The notes: generated by a model from the sequence alone, not told the origin. Counted from the first letter of the stretch, positions 1-5,246 are shown. The stretch is DNA of 7,646 nucleotides from Candidatus Woesearchaeota archaeon (GCA_030590605.1 JAUUYB010000048.1:1-7646); one strand, 5' to 3'. Numbers and translations are program-made.

Positions 1-128
1 ATTGTAAGAATAAGTTCCCAATCAGTCATGTGGTCGCGAAGATTTTGATTTTTCTTTTGAAGTTGTTTGAATTCTTTGTATTCTCCAACAGTCTTTCCAA
101 AAGTAGCTTTACTAATGCTCAGAATTTT
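1..128 (-). pseudogene. Detached C-terminal part of the BRO-N gene, beyond the stop codon
   Basis: Reading the minus strand past the TAA at 129-131 in the same frame gives a few extra residues (KILS), then ISKATFGKTVGEYKEF, a KQLQKKNQ stretch, and NLRDHMTDWELILT at the window edge. ISKATFG...EYK...NLRDHMTD.ELI is the standard continuation of the Bro-N family protein encoded at 129-704. The frame is kept and no other stop lies in this stretch. The two parts are therefore one gene interrupted by a short block with a stop, not two genes and not a frameshift. The remainder lies outside the window, so it cannot be said whether the far end is intact. No start codon with a ribosome binding site is evident for separate translation, although the ATG in RDHM could in principle initiate. 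Confidence 0.75.
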
Positions 129-170
129 TTAAATTTCTGGCACACCAAAAATCTTTTGATTTTTTAGTGT
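117..170 (-). repeat. 54-bp double-hairpin block inserted in the BRO-N gene
   Basis: Compared with the usual family continuation ILTAE-ISKATFG, this gene has 18 extra codons, one of them TAA, between AE and ISK. The extra block consists of two neighbouring inverted repeats. On the plus strand, acaccaaaaatc (142-153) faces gattttttagtgt (158-170) across a TTTT loop, nearly perfectly complementary over 12 bp. Next to it, gctcagaa (117-124) faces ttctggc (134-140) with one bulge. The length is a multiple of three, so the reading frame is preserved on both sides. The insertion boundaries rest on remembered family sequences rather than an alignment, and no target-site duplication is obvious. Confidence 0.5.
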
Positions 171-704
171 TTCCGCTGTTAAGATTGCATAATCTTTTTC
201 TTCTTGCACCCCTCTTTTTTTCCACTCGTCTGTAAGTTCATCCCTTATAGCAATGCCCCTGACCCGTTTTTCAATCCAGTCTTTAGAATACCCTTTTGAT
301 TTGTATAATTCCTTCATTCGTTTTTGAGCAAGTTCAGGATTTTCTATTTCTTGAACTCTATCATACCCTACTTGAGCTAACCATTGTTTGAAAGGTTCGG
401 CTTTGGGAGAAGGAATTGATTGAATAATCCTAAACATATTTTTTGTGTTTGCACAGTCCGTAAGCCTTAATTTACCATCTTCTGCCTTTAATTTCAACTG
501 TCCGATTTTTTCGGACGGTTCAAAACCTTCATCTTGCAACTTAGTTTTTAAGTCAGACCAATATTTTCTAGTTCTATCTGTTTGTGTTAATGCCCCAACA
601 ATATCAACTACTGAAAACCACCACTCATCATTAAACCAAGTTCTTCTAATTTTCTTACCTTGAAATACTACTAATGCTTTATCTGATTCCATTTTATTTC
701 TCAT
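129..704 (-). CDS. BRO-N domain (phage antirepressor-like) protein, truncated by an in-frame stop
   Basis: The 191-residue product matches, from memory of the family, the Bro-N proteins widespread in archaea, CPR bacteria and phages. An N-terminal Bro-N DNA-binding domain covers roughly residues 10-110: FQGKKIRRTWFNDEWWFSVV, then a DCANTKNMFRIIQSIPSPKA block. It is followed by the characteristic linker with FKQWLAQVGYDR, EIENPELAQKR and KDWIEKRVRGIAIRDELTDE. Family members normally continue after ILT(A/N)E with ISKATFG and a C-terminal half of about 80-100 residues; here a TAA ends the frame after KIFGVPEI. The missing part is readable downstream in the same frame (1-128). The Bro-N domain itself is intact, so a shortened DNA-binding protein could still be made. 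The start at 704 fits a leaderless transcript from a TATA box at 731-740; an internal ATG at 690-692 is an alternative, and neither has a clear Shine-Dalgarno. The gene is visibly more AT-rich than the glycan genes, which suggests horizontal acquisition. Whether it regulates anything is unknown. Confidence 0.8.
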   Translation of the reverse strand: MRNKMESDKALVVFQGKKIRRTWFNDEWWFSVVDIVGALTQTDRTRKYWSDLKTKLQDEGFEPSEKIGQLKLKAEDGKLRLTDCANTKNMFRIIQSIPSPKAEPFKQWLAQVGYDRVQEIENPELAQKRMKELYKSKGYSKDWIEKRVRGIAIRDELTDEWKKRGVQEEKDYAILTAETLKNQKIFGVPEI

Positions 705-730
705 TATTTTTTAATAAAAGTTACAATCTT

Positions 731-740
731 ATTATAAACC
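731..740 (-). promoter_or_regulatory. TATA box for the BRO-N gene, leaderless start
   Basis: On the minus strand this reads ggtttataat, preceded by cgaa, which resembles an archaeal BRE-TATA pair. Its centre is about 31 nt before the ATG at 704. With the usual archaeal spacing of 25-27 nt, transcription would begin within a few bases of the start codon. That agrees with the absence of a Shine-Dalgarno. Confidence 0.5.
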
Positions 741-814
741 TTCGATGCTTTTGAGGGAGATATTCTAGCGAGATTTTTAATAATTTCTGAAAATATTAGA
801 AAAAACTACCTAAA

Positions 815-851
815 GGTCAGGGAAATGACCCCCAGTGCTCGCTACACTCGC
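815..851. repeat. Small intergenic inverted/direct repeat cluster
   Basis: GGTCA (815-819) and TGACC (826-830) form a perfect 5-bp stem around gggaaa. Directly after it, AGTG (834-837) and CACT (845-848) pair around ctcgcta, and CTCGC occurs twice (838-842 and 847-851). The segment is more GC-rich than its AT-rich surroundings. It lies between the operon terminator and the BRO-N promoter. Nothing coding was found in it; it could be a dispersed repeat or part of a transcription end. Confidence 0.35.
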
Positions 852-853
852 AT

Positions 854-870
854 TTAAAAAAATAAAAAAA
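854..870 (-). terminator. T-tract terminator of the glycan operon
   Basis: Directly after the TGA of the last operon gene (stop at 871-873), the minus strand reads seven T, one A, then seven more T. Archaeal RNA polymerase stops at such oligo-T tracts without needing a hairpin. The position, right at the end of the four-gene operon and before a separate promoter, supports the call. Confidence 0.6.
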
Positions 871-1404
871 TCAGAATAAAGACGCGATTATCACACCGAC
901 AAAAAAACCCATGAGAACCCCCTGCAGGAATTCCTTCGCACTATGTTTCAGGTCAGTATGATACATACAGTCCTGTCTGATCTGTACATATGGTACATCC
1001 TCATCTGTCTTTAAAGGAAATTCTTTCTTAGGCACTTCTTTCTGAAGCACTTTTTTCTTAGATAGAGCATGCTTCTTGAGCTTCCTTATCATGTGCATGA
1101 CTTTCTTTGGTCCCTGTGTGGCAGCGGAGCCAGATTTTAGTTCTGCTACTCTTTTCATGATGAGGTTTTGGATTGCGTCTCTCGAAGTCTTGCCATCGAT
1201 AGCCTTGACAAGCACATTGTCATGGATGCATGACTCTATCCAGTTCTTGAAATCGTTCTTCTTCTTGCTGACATGGGATTCAAATTCTTCATCAGTGATA
1301 CTCGGAAGTACAGTTGATAATTCTTCCAGATTATTGATGATCCTGCCGCCAGATAAGATGAACCGATGTGCTTCTTTGACGTCAGCTAAAAGGCTGTCCT
1401 CCAT
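871..1404 (-). CDS. DUF5752-like protein with C-terminal glycine-zipper membrane segment
   Basis: This 177-residue protein of unknown function has an N-terminal domain (about residues 10-75) paralogous to that of the gene just upstream. Shared features are FxLxxGR near residues 15-21 and F41-x-x-H44-V45-x3-K49-N50-D51-F52-x-N-W55-I56. The pattern resembles DUF5752, assigned from memory. A very basic, probably disordered middle (about 95-130, rich in KK) leads to a C-terminal hydrophobic stretch at 159-177. That stretch carries G162, G166 and G170 in GxxxGxxxG spacing and ends at the last residue. It therefore looks like a tail-anchored protein with its bulk in the cytoplasm. The start lies 2 bp after the upstream stop; its Shine-Dalgarno gaggt (1409-1413) overlaps the end of the upstream gene, suggesting translational coupling. 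As last gene of the operon it may link glucan enzymes or the paralogue to the membrane, which is inference. Confidence 0.75.
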   Translation of the reverse strand: MEDSLLADVKEAHRFILSGGRIINNLEELSTVLPSITDEEFESHVSKKKNDFKNWIESCIHDNVLVKAIDGKTSRDAIQNLIMKRVAELKSGSAATQGPKKVMHMIRKLKKHALSKKKVLQKEVPKKEFPLKTDEDVPYVQIRQDCMYHTDLKHSAKEFLQGVLMGFFVGVIIASLF

Positions 1405-1406
1405 CC

Positions 1407-1904
1407 TTACCTCGATTTCTTCACAGCTTTGAGCTCTATGATCAGTCTCCTTAGGCAGGCGATCTCTGTATCTACCTTATCGTTCAACAACCTGATCTCT
1501 TCAGCGAAGTCAGGTTCGTCAAAGACTTCATGGATCCAATTTGCGAAATCGTTCTTCTCTTCATCTACATGATGCCCGAAGATGTCATCGCTCATACCGC
1601 GGAGTGCATCTGCAAGATCTATTACGCTTCCAAGAGACCTTCCATCAGCAAGATAGAAATGCCTTTCCTTAGGTGCTTTCCCAAGTAGCTTCCTGGTGAT
1701 TGTTATCTCGACCCTTTTCTTGCCTGCTTTCTTAGGGGCTGCCTTCTTAGCCACTTTCTTCACAGCCACAACCTTCTTGACAACCTTCTTGACAACCTTC
1801 TTAGGGGCCTTCTTCACAGCCTTCTTGACTGCTTTCTTCACTGCCTTCTTAGGGGCCTTCTTCACTGCCTTCTTGACAGCCTTCTTTACGGTTTTTTTTG
1901 CCAT
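1407..1904 (-). CDS. Histone-H1-like Lys/Ala tail fused to a DUF5752-like domain
   Basis: The 165-residue protein has two parts. Residues 2-61 are almost only K, A, V and P in repeats of the type KKAVKKAPKK, like the tails of eukaryotic H1 and of bacterial Hc1/H1-like proteins, which bind DNA or other polyanions. Residues 82-145 form a domain shared with the next gene: FYLADGRSL, then H112-V113-x3-K117-N118-D119-F120-A-N-W123-I124, resembling DUF5752. No signal peptide or membrane segment is seen. The ATG at 1902-1904 is preferred because gaggtg (1910-1915) sits 5 nt before it; the in-frame GTG at 1908-1910 would overlap that site. The gene follows the GH57 gene after 15 bp and precedes its paralogue by 2 bp. 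Co-transcription with glucan enzymes suggests a part in storage-granule or gene organisation, but the function is unknown. Confidence 0.8.
   Translation of the reverse strand: MAKKTVKKAVKKAVKKAPKKAVKKAVKKAVKKAPKKVVKKVVKKVVAVKKVAKKAAPKKAGKKRVEITITRKLLGKAPKERHFYLADGRSLGSVIDLADALRGMSDDIFGHHVDEEKNDFANWIHEVFDEPDFAEEIRLLNDKVDTEIACLRRLIIELKAVKKSR
1722..1901 (-). repeat. Lys/Ala codon repeat tract with a 48-bp DNA period
   Basis: This stretch encodes the basic tail of the DUF5752-like protein. At the DNA level, two nearly identical 48-bp units start at 1803 and 1851, both beginning aggggccttcttcac; each encodes 16 residues. A degenerate further copy of the aggggc start is at about 1734. All unit lengths are multiples of three. 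Expansion by slippage or recombination is the likely origin, and the tail length may vary between strains. Confidence 0.7.
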
Positions 1905-1909
1905 AACCA

Positions 1910-1915
1910 CACCTC
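1910..1915 (-). promoter_or_regulatory. Shine-Dalgarno deciding the start of the H1-like DUF5752 gene
   Basis: The minus strand reads gaggtg, 5 nt before the ATG at 1904. It lies in the short gap after the GH57 stop codon. It rules out the upstream GTG at 1910, which would share its last base. Confidence 0.65.
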
Positions 1916-1919
1916 TTTT

Positions 1920-3089
1920 TTATTTAGCGATAGGAGTCACAGGCTGTTTGAGCCGCAACTGCAGATCGTTTACGATATTCATATATGCGATGAATGAATC
2001 ATAAGGGCTTCCATGAGGGGAATGATTTTTCGATATCCCTGTAGCCATGTAATGGAAATGATCAGTCGACTGCATCTTCCGCCAATGATCTATGAGTTCA
2101 GGGTCATTCGATGCCTTCACCCCTTTCTCCAATTGATATATCCTATTGATTGCTGCATGCTGAAGATTGTTTCCAAGAAGCGCACGTATGCCTTCCAGGT
2201 TGTTGCCGGATATAGGAAGATGGACATCCAGTTCTCCTGCTGACTTTACGCTCTCGACTATCTCACCAGGAGTGGCCCATACATGATTTTTCAGGATCTC
2301 ATCTGGAAGCTGTTTCATGAATGTGAATATGCCGGAATCCTTCTTGTGATGCTCGCCTAGAGCCTCATAGTCCATGAACAAATTCACGACTTCTCCTTCT
2401 GCATCTCCCAGCCAGCCAGCCATCTTTCTGGATGTCATCGGCCATTCGTTCCAGCTCTCATCAGAGAAACGATGCTCGATGTCTTCTGACATTCCGACAT
2501 TCTTGAGGAGCAGTTTGATCGATTTTGTGGATGTAGGATTATATACATAATTAGGGCTGCGCCAGCCAAGCGCTTGAGGGGTTCCGTTCGAGACTATTCC
2601 TTTGTAACCCATCGATTCTGCATATGCTGCGAGCTCATTATTGAATACCAGCTCGCTGTTCCGAAACACTGTCGGCCGCATACCGAATAGGTTCTGGATC
2701 TTCTGGTCATGCATCCTGACCTGTTCAAGGAATTCTTCTTTTGAATAAAAGAATGATAATGAGTGATGATATGTCTCTCCTAAAAATTCTACGCACCCTG
2801 TATCTGCCAGCGCCTTGAAAGTATCTATGACCTGAGGAGTATATTCTTCCATCTGATCCAGAGCGACTCCGCTTATACCGAACGCCACCTTGAATTTCCC
2901 CTGATGCTTCCTGATAAGATCCAGCATCAGTTTGTTCGCAGGAAGATAACATTGGTCAGCGACCTTAGAAGCTATACGCATATTCTTATCGTGATCGAAG
3001 TATTTATGGTCGTTTCCTATTGAGAATACTGAGTAGTTATTTGTACGGAAAGGTTGATGAACCTGGAAATACAGACATACTTTTTTCAT
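1920..3089 (-). CDS. GH57 family glycoside hydrolase (alpha-amylase / glucanotransferase type)
   Basis: The 389-residue product is a glycoside hydrolase family 57 catalytic domain, a (beta/alpha)7 barrel acting on alpha-glucans with retention. Conserved regions are seen in order: H11-Q-P near the N-terminus; a FLGETYHHS block with E105; FRNSELVF with E146 as the expected nucleophile; FMDYEALGEHH with D240 as the expected acid/base; and STDHFHYM at 341-348. Both catalytic residues are therefore present, whereas some amylase-like GH57 homologues lack one. At 389 residues it lacks the long C-terminal extensions of larger GH57 enzymes. No signal peptide is seen, so it should act in the cytoplasm. 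The start has ggggtg (3094-3099) 4 nt upstream. It follows the GT4/5-like gene by 43 bp; this pairing recurs in glycogen clusters of other prokaryotes. Whether it hydrolyses, transfers or branches glucan cannot be decided from sequence. Confidence 0.9.
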   Translation of the reverse strand: MKKVCLYFQVHQPFRTNNYSVFSIGNDHKYFDHDKNMRIASKVADQCYLPANKLMLDLIRKHQGKFKVAFGISGVALDQMEEYTPQVIDTFKALADTGCVEFLGETYHHSLSFFYSKEEFLEQVRMHDQKIQNLFGMRPTVFRNSELVFNNELAAYAESMGYKGIVSNGTPQALGWRSPNYVYNPTSTKSIKLLLKNVGMSEDIEHRFSDESWNEWPMTSRKMAGWLGDAEGEVVNLFMDYEALGEHHKKDSGIFTFMKQLPDEILKNHVWATPGEIVESVKSAGELDVHLPISGNNLEGIRALLGNNLQHAAINRIYQLEKGVKASNDPELIDHWRKMQSTDHFHYMATGISKNHSPHGSPYDSFIAYMNIVNDLQLRLKQPVTPIAK

Positions 3090-3094
3090 TCCAC

Positions 3095-3120
3095 ACCCCT
3101 ATATGTGACCCCTATATATG
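3095..3120 (-). repeat. 13-bp tandem repeat in the GT-GH57 gap, with TATA-like and Shine-Dalgarno elements
   Basis: Plus-strand acccctatatgtg (3095-3107) is followed by acccctatatatg (3108-3120), 12 of 13 bases identical. On the minus strand the copy next to the GH57 gene supplies its ggggtg ribosome site. The distal copy supplies catatata, centred about 27 nt before the GH57 start. An internal promoter giving a near-leaderless GH57 transcript is possible, but the Shine-Dalgarno equally allows translation from the operon mRNA. Confidence 0.5.
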
Positions 3121-3132
3121 ATTATGATGACG

Positions 3133-4353
3133 TTATGTAAGCTCATGATAGACTTCCATGCATTTCGATGCAGGATCGTCCCAGGAGAACTGCATTACCT
3201 CATGCTTTCCGTTCTCTTTTAGTTCTGTATGGAGTTCCTGCCAATTGAGGACTCCGAGGATCTTGTTTGCCATCTGATCGATGTCCCAGAAATCGACTTT
3301 CAGGCAATGATCCAGGACTTCTGAGACGCCTGACTGTTTCGATATCAGTACCGGCGTTCCGTTCCTGAGAGATTCAAGAGGCGTGATGCCGAACGGTTCT
3401 GATATGGATGGCATTACATAGAGATCTGCCATGCTGTATGCCCTGTCTATATCATCTCCGCTAAGGAACCCTGTGAACCTGACCTTGTCTGAGATGCCGA
3501 GCTCGCATGATTTGTTTATCATGAACTGCTCCATGTCTCCTGTTCCCGCTACGACGAACGTGACATTCGGGTCATGTTCAAGTACTCTTTTAGCTGCATA
3601 TAGGAAGTACTCTGGACCTTTCTGCATGGTGAGCCTGCCAAGGAAAAGGACGACTTTGTCTAATGCATTGATTCCACTATTTTTTCTTCCTTTGTATCCG
3701 TTGAATTCGACTGCGTTATGTACGACTTCTACTTTGTCTGGGTCGATCCCGTAATGGTCCACCACTTTTTGTTTGGTGAAATTCGATACTGCAAGGATCT
3801 TGTCTGCTTCATTGAATCCTTCGCGTTCCATATTGTAGATTACCTGGTTCGGATTGCCGCCGGTTCTGTCGAACTCAGTAGCATGTATATGTACGACTAA
3901 TGGTTTTCCTAATACTTTTTTCGCCTTGATACCTGAAGGGTATGTCATCCAGTCATGGCAATGGATGATGTCGAAATTATCCGAGAGTGCTATGATTTTC
4001 GCTTTCTCGCTCAATCTGTAGACCTCTTGGAAGAGGTCCTTGCCATAGACTGATCCTGCGCCAGGAGGCAGAGAATCTGTTATGAGTTCAAGCTTGCCTA
4101 CATAATCTTTGATGTTCATATAAGGAGAGAGGAGAGAGTCCACAAAAGTTACAGATATGCTTTGCTTGGCCTTGGTCCTATCAGCTACTATCAGGTTCAC
4201 ATGGCTGCTCTGCACATCTATCTTAGAAGAAGGGATAACAAAGGTCACATCAACACCGTGATTCGAGAGTCCTTTAGTGAGCCCAGCACATGCTGTACCG
4301 AGACCGCCGCTGCTGTGTGGTGGGAATTCCCATCCGAACATAAGGACTTTCAT
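3133..4353 (-). CDS. GT4/GT5-like glycosyltransferase, glycogen-synthase-type GT-B fold
   Basis: The 406-residue product is a GT-B fold retaining glycosyltransferase. The N-terminal domain opens MKVLMFGWEFPPHSSGGLGT, with the GGLG donor loop at 16-19, and has HCHDWMT at 131-137 and VHIHATEFDR at 154-163. The C-terminal domain has the usual VVHNAVEF hinge (210-217), FLGRLTMQKG (237-246), and the donor-site EX7E motif E319-PFGITPL-E327. Such proteins transfer glucose from a nucleotide sugar to a growing alpha-glucan or other acceptor. The opening motif and the GH57 neighbour favour glucan synthesis; a different acceptor cannot be excluded. It is the first gene of the four-gene minus-strand operon. 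The ATG at 4353 has gagg (4363-4366) 9 nt upstream. No signal peptide or membrane segment is present, so the enzyme is cytoplasmic. A second, unrelated synthase of the GT3 family lies at 5304-7088, so the locus may hold two chain-extending enzymes. Confidence 0.9.
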   Translation of the reverse strand: MKVLMFGWEFPPHSSGGLGTACAGLTKGLSNHGVDVTFVIPSSKIDVQSSHVNLIVADRTKAKQSISVTFVDSLLSPYMNIKDYVGKLELITDSLPPGAGSVYGKDLFQEVYRLSEKAKIIALSDNFDIIHCHDWMTYPSGIKAKKVLGKPLVVHIHATEFDRTGGNPNQVIYNMEREGFNEADKILAVSNFTKQKVVDHYGIDPDKVEVVHNAVEFNGYKGRKNSGINALDKVVLFLGRLTMQKGPEYFLYAAKRVLEHDPNVTFVVAGTGDMEQFMINKSCELGISDKVRFTGFLSGDDIDRAYSMADLYVMPSISEPFGITPLESLRNGTPVLISKQSGVSEVLDHCLKVDFWDIDQMANKILGVLNWQELHTELKENGKHEVMQFSWDDPASKCMEVYHELT

Positions 4354-4428
4354 ATCATCTTTCCTCTTTTACTGTTGTGTTTAAACCTATAGCTATCAGT
4401 CTATTTTGGTGTTTGAGTTCTCCTCTAC

Positions 4429-4444
4429 CAAAATCATGATTTTG
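4429..4444. promoter_or_regulatory. Perfect 16-bp palindrome, candidate operator of the glycan operon
   Basis: CAAAATCA followed by TGATTTTG is perfectly self-complementary and is flanked by TACCA on each side as overlapping direct copies (4426-4430 and 4445-4449). It lies about 10-20 nt downstream of the predicted operon start near 4452, where a bound dimer would block transcription. Its left half, ACCAAAAT (4427-4434), is also perfectly complementary to ATTTTGGT (4403-4410), so an RNA leader could fold in two exclusive ways. Confidence 0.5.
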
Positions 4445-4473
4445 TACCAGTGATTGAATTTACCGAAAATACC

Positions 4474-4481
4474 TATATAAA
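4474..4481. promoter_or_regulatory. TATA box usable on both strands between the divergent transcription units
   Basis: The plus strand reads cgaaaatacctatataaat and the minus strand aaagatttatataggt. The minus reading matches the archaeal consensus TTTATATA with an A-rich BRE-like sequence directly before it, and would start the glycosyltransferase operon near 4452 with a leader of about 100 nt. The plus reading would start near 4503. Assignment to the minus operon is favoured. The 249-bp region 4354-4602 contains no gene. Confidence 0.5.
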
Positions 4482-4485
4482 TCTT

Positions 4486-4505
4486 TGGGTTATTTTTGAA
4501 ACCCA
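4486..4505. promoter_or_regulatory. Inverted repeat next to the shared TATA box
   Basis: TGGGTT (4486-4491) and AACCCA (4500-4505) form a 6-bp inverted repeat around an 8-nt A/T-rich spacer. It lies just on the plus-strand side of the TATA box. A regulator bound here could affect either transcription unit. No partner protein can be named from the sequence. Confidence 0.35.
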
Positions 4506-4532
4506 GATTTGAGTCGAGAAAATATCGATATA

Positions 4533-4540
4533 TTTTTATA
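4533..4540 (+). promoter_or_regulatory. Candidate TATA box of the Lrp-like regulator gene
   Basis: The sequence tttttata follows an A-rich stretch and a 10-bp palindrome atatcgatat (4522-4531). Normal archaeal spacing puts the transcription start near 4563, giving a leader of about 40 nt. That start would fall inside the TGACA-N6-TGTCA element at 4559-4574, an arrangement typical of autorepression. Confidence 0.4.
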
Positions 4541-4558
4541 TGAGTTACCTCCGATAAT

Positions 4559-4574
4559 TGACATATTCATGTCA
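4559..4574. promoter_or_regulatory. TGACA-N6-TGTCA operator candidate before the regulator gene
   Basis: TGACA (4559-4563), six bases tattca, then TGTCA (4570-4574) form a perfect inverted repeat. The same arms and spacing recur at 5206-5221 before the glycogen synthase gene, both followed by TTTT. This copy ends 28 nt before the regulator ATG and overlaps the predicted transcription start. Confidence 0.6.
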
Positions 4575-4602
4575 TTTTTTACTATTAAAGGGGGATATAT
4601 TG

Positions 4603-5178
4603 ATGAAACCGCTAGATGAACCGTCCAGAAAGATAATCAAGGAGCTTATACTGAATCCGAGAAGTTCTGACAATCAGATCTCAAAGATAACTGGGATTCC
4701 ATTGAAGACTGTAAACCGGAAGCGAAAAAAGCTCGAAGAATCCGGAAATCTAAGATACTATACTCATCTGGATCTTTCCACGCAAGGCACAGGCCTGTTC
4801 CATGGAAGGGACCTCTATCTGGTGACTCTGAAAACAGGAATAACGAAAGACATGTTCATGTCAGGTCTGGCAAAATTTAGCCCGAAGTATGTCTATGTCA
4901 AGCATATTTTAGAATCATTTGTAGGAGAAAAGAATGGAAGGGTGGTCCTCATGTTCGTCCTTGAATCCCCTCAGCCATCAGATCTGATCGAGATATTCAA
5001 TGCAGAGATCGTTCCGGATCTTAACGATGTCCTGGGGAAAGATTGTATCCATTCGATCGACACTCTCCAGCTTACGCATCAGATAAGCAGGTTGCATAAT
5101 TACTCAGCAGAAAGGATCATCAATAAAAAACACCCAAAGAATGACAAAGGACATGAAATGATCTTTGTCGATGACTGA
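4603..5178 (+). CDS. Lrp/AsnC-like transcriptional regulator, candidate controller of the glycan locus
   Basis: The 191-residue protein begins with a winged-helix/HTH typical of Lrp/AsnC proteins (residues 4-53): LDEPSRKIIKELILNPRSSD, NQISKITGIPLKTVNRKRKK as the HTH core, and LEESGNLRYY as the wing. The rest (about 68-165) alternates predicted strands and helices (RDLYLVTLK, VVLMFVLES, HSIDTLQLTHQ), like a diverged RAM effector domain, followed by a polar tail. Typical Lrp proteins are about 150 residues, so this one is extended at the C-terminus. The ATG at 4603 is chosen because ggggg (4590-4594) lies 8 nt before it; the 15-codon upstream extension would include that site and has no ribosome site of its own. 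It sits between the divergent glycan transcription units, and an identical-pattern operator precedes both it and the glycogen synthase gene. Control of glucan metabolism is inferred from position only; its effector is unknown. Confidence 0.8.
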   Translation: MKPLDEPSRKIIKELILNPRSSDNQISKITGIPLKTVNRKRKKLEESGNLRYYTHLDLSTQGTGLFHGRDLYLVTLKTGITKDMFMSGLAKFSPKYVYVKHILESFVGEKNGRVVLMFVLESPQPSDLIEIFNAEIVPDLNDVLGKDCIHSIDTLQLTHQISRLHNYSAERIINKKHPKNDKGHEMIFVDD

Positions 5179-5205
5179 GATTATGAATCATTTTCTCCTG
5201 GCCCA

Positions 5206-5221
5206 TGACACGATTATGTCA
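5206..5221. promoter_or_regulatory. TGACA-N6-TGTCA operator candidate before the glycogen synthase gene
   Basis: TGACA (5206-5210), six bases cgatta, then TGTCA (5217-5221) repeat the element found at 4559-4574. Here the element ends 25 bp before the TATA box. Upstream placement of this kind suits activation, as known for some archaeal Lrp-type proteins such as Ptr2, rather than repression. Confidence 0.6.
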
Positions 5222-5246
5222 TTTTCTATTTTAAAGTAGTCCTAAA

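Noticed and set aside
129..131. Frameshift as the cause of the BRO-N truncation
   Set aside because: The C-terminal family motifs continue in the same frame after the TAA, so the break is an in-frame stop within an insertion.
815..870. Hairpin-plus-T bacterial-type terminator
   Set aside because: On the minus strand the T-tract comes before the hairpins, not after, so only the T-tract itself can serve as terminator.
1722..1901. CRISPR-like array
   Set aside because: The regular 48-bp repeats have no unique spacers, are multiples of three and are fully coding.
1696..2004. 102-codon plus-strand frame encoding a very hydrophobic protein resembling a membrane protein
   Set aside because: It is the antisense reading of the Lys/Ala repeat tract; AAG/GCC codons read backwards give Phe, Leu and Ala. 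The hydrophobicity is an artefact.
4558..4602. Longer start for the Lrp-like regulator
   Set aside because: The 15 extra codons would span the ribosome site and much of the operator candidate, and they lack a ribosome site of their own. The HTH begins right after the ATG at 4603.
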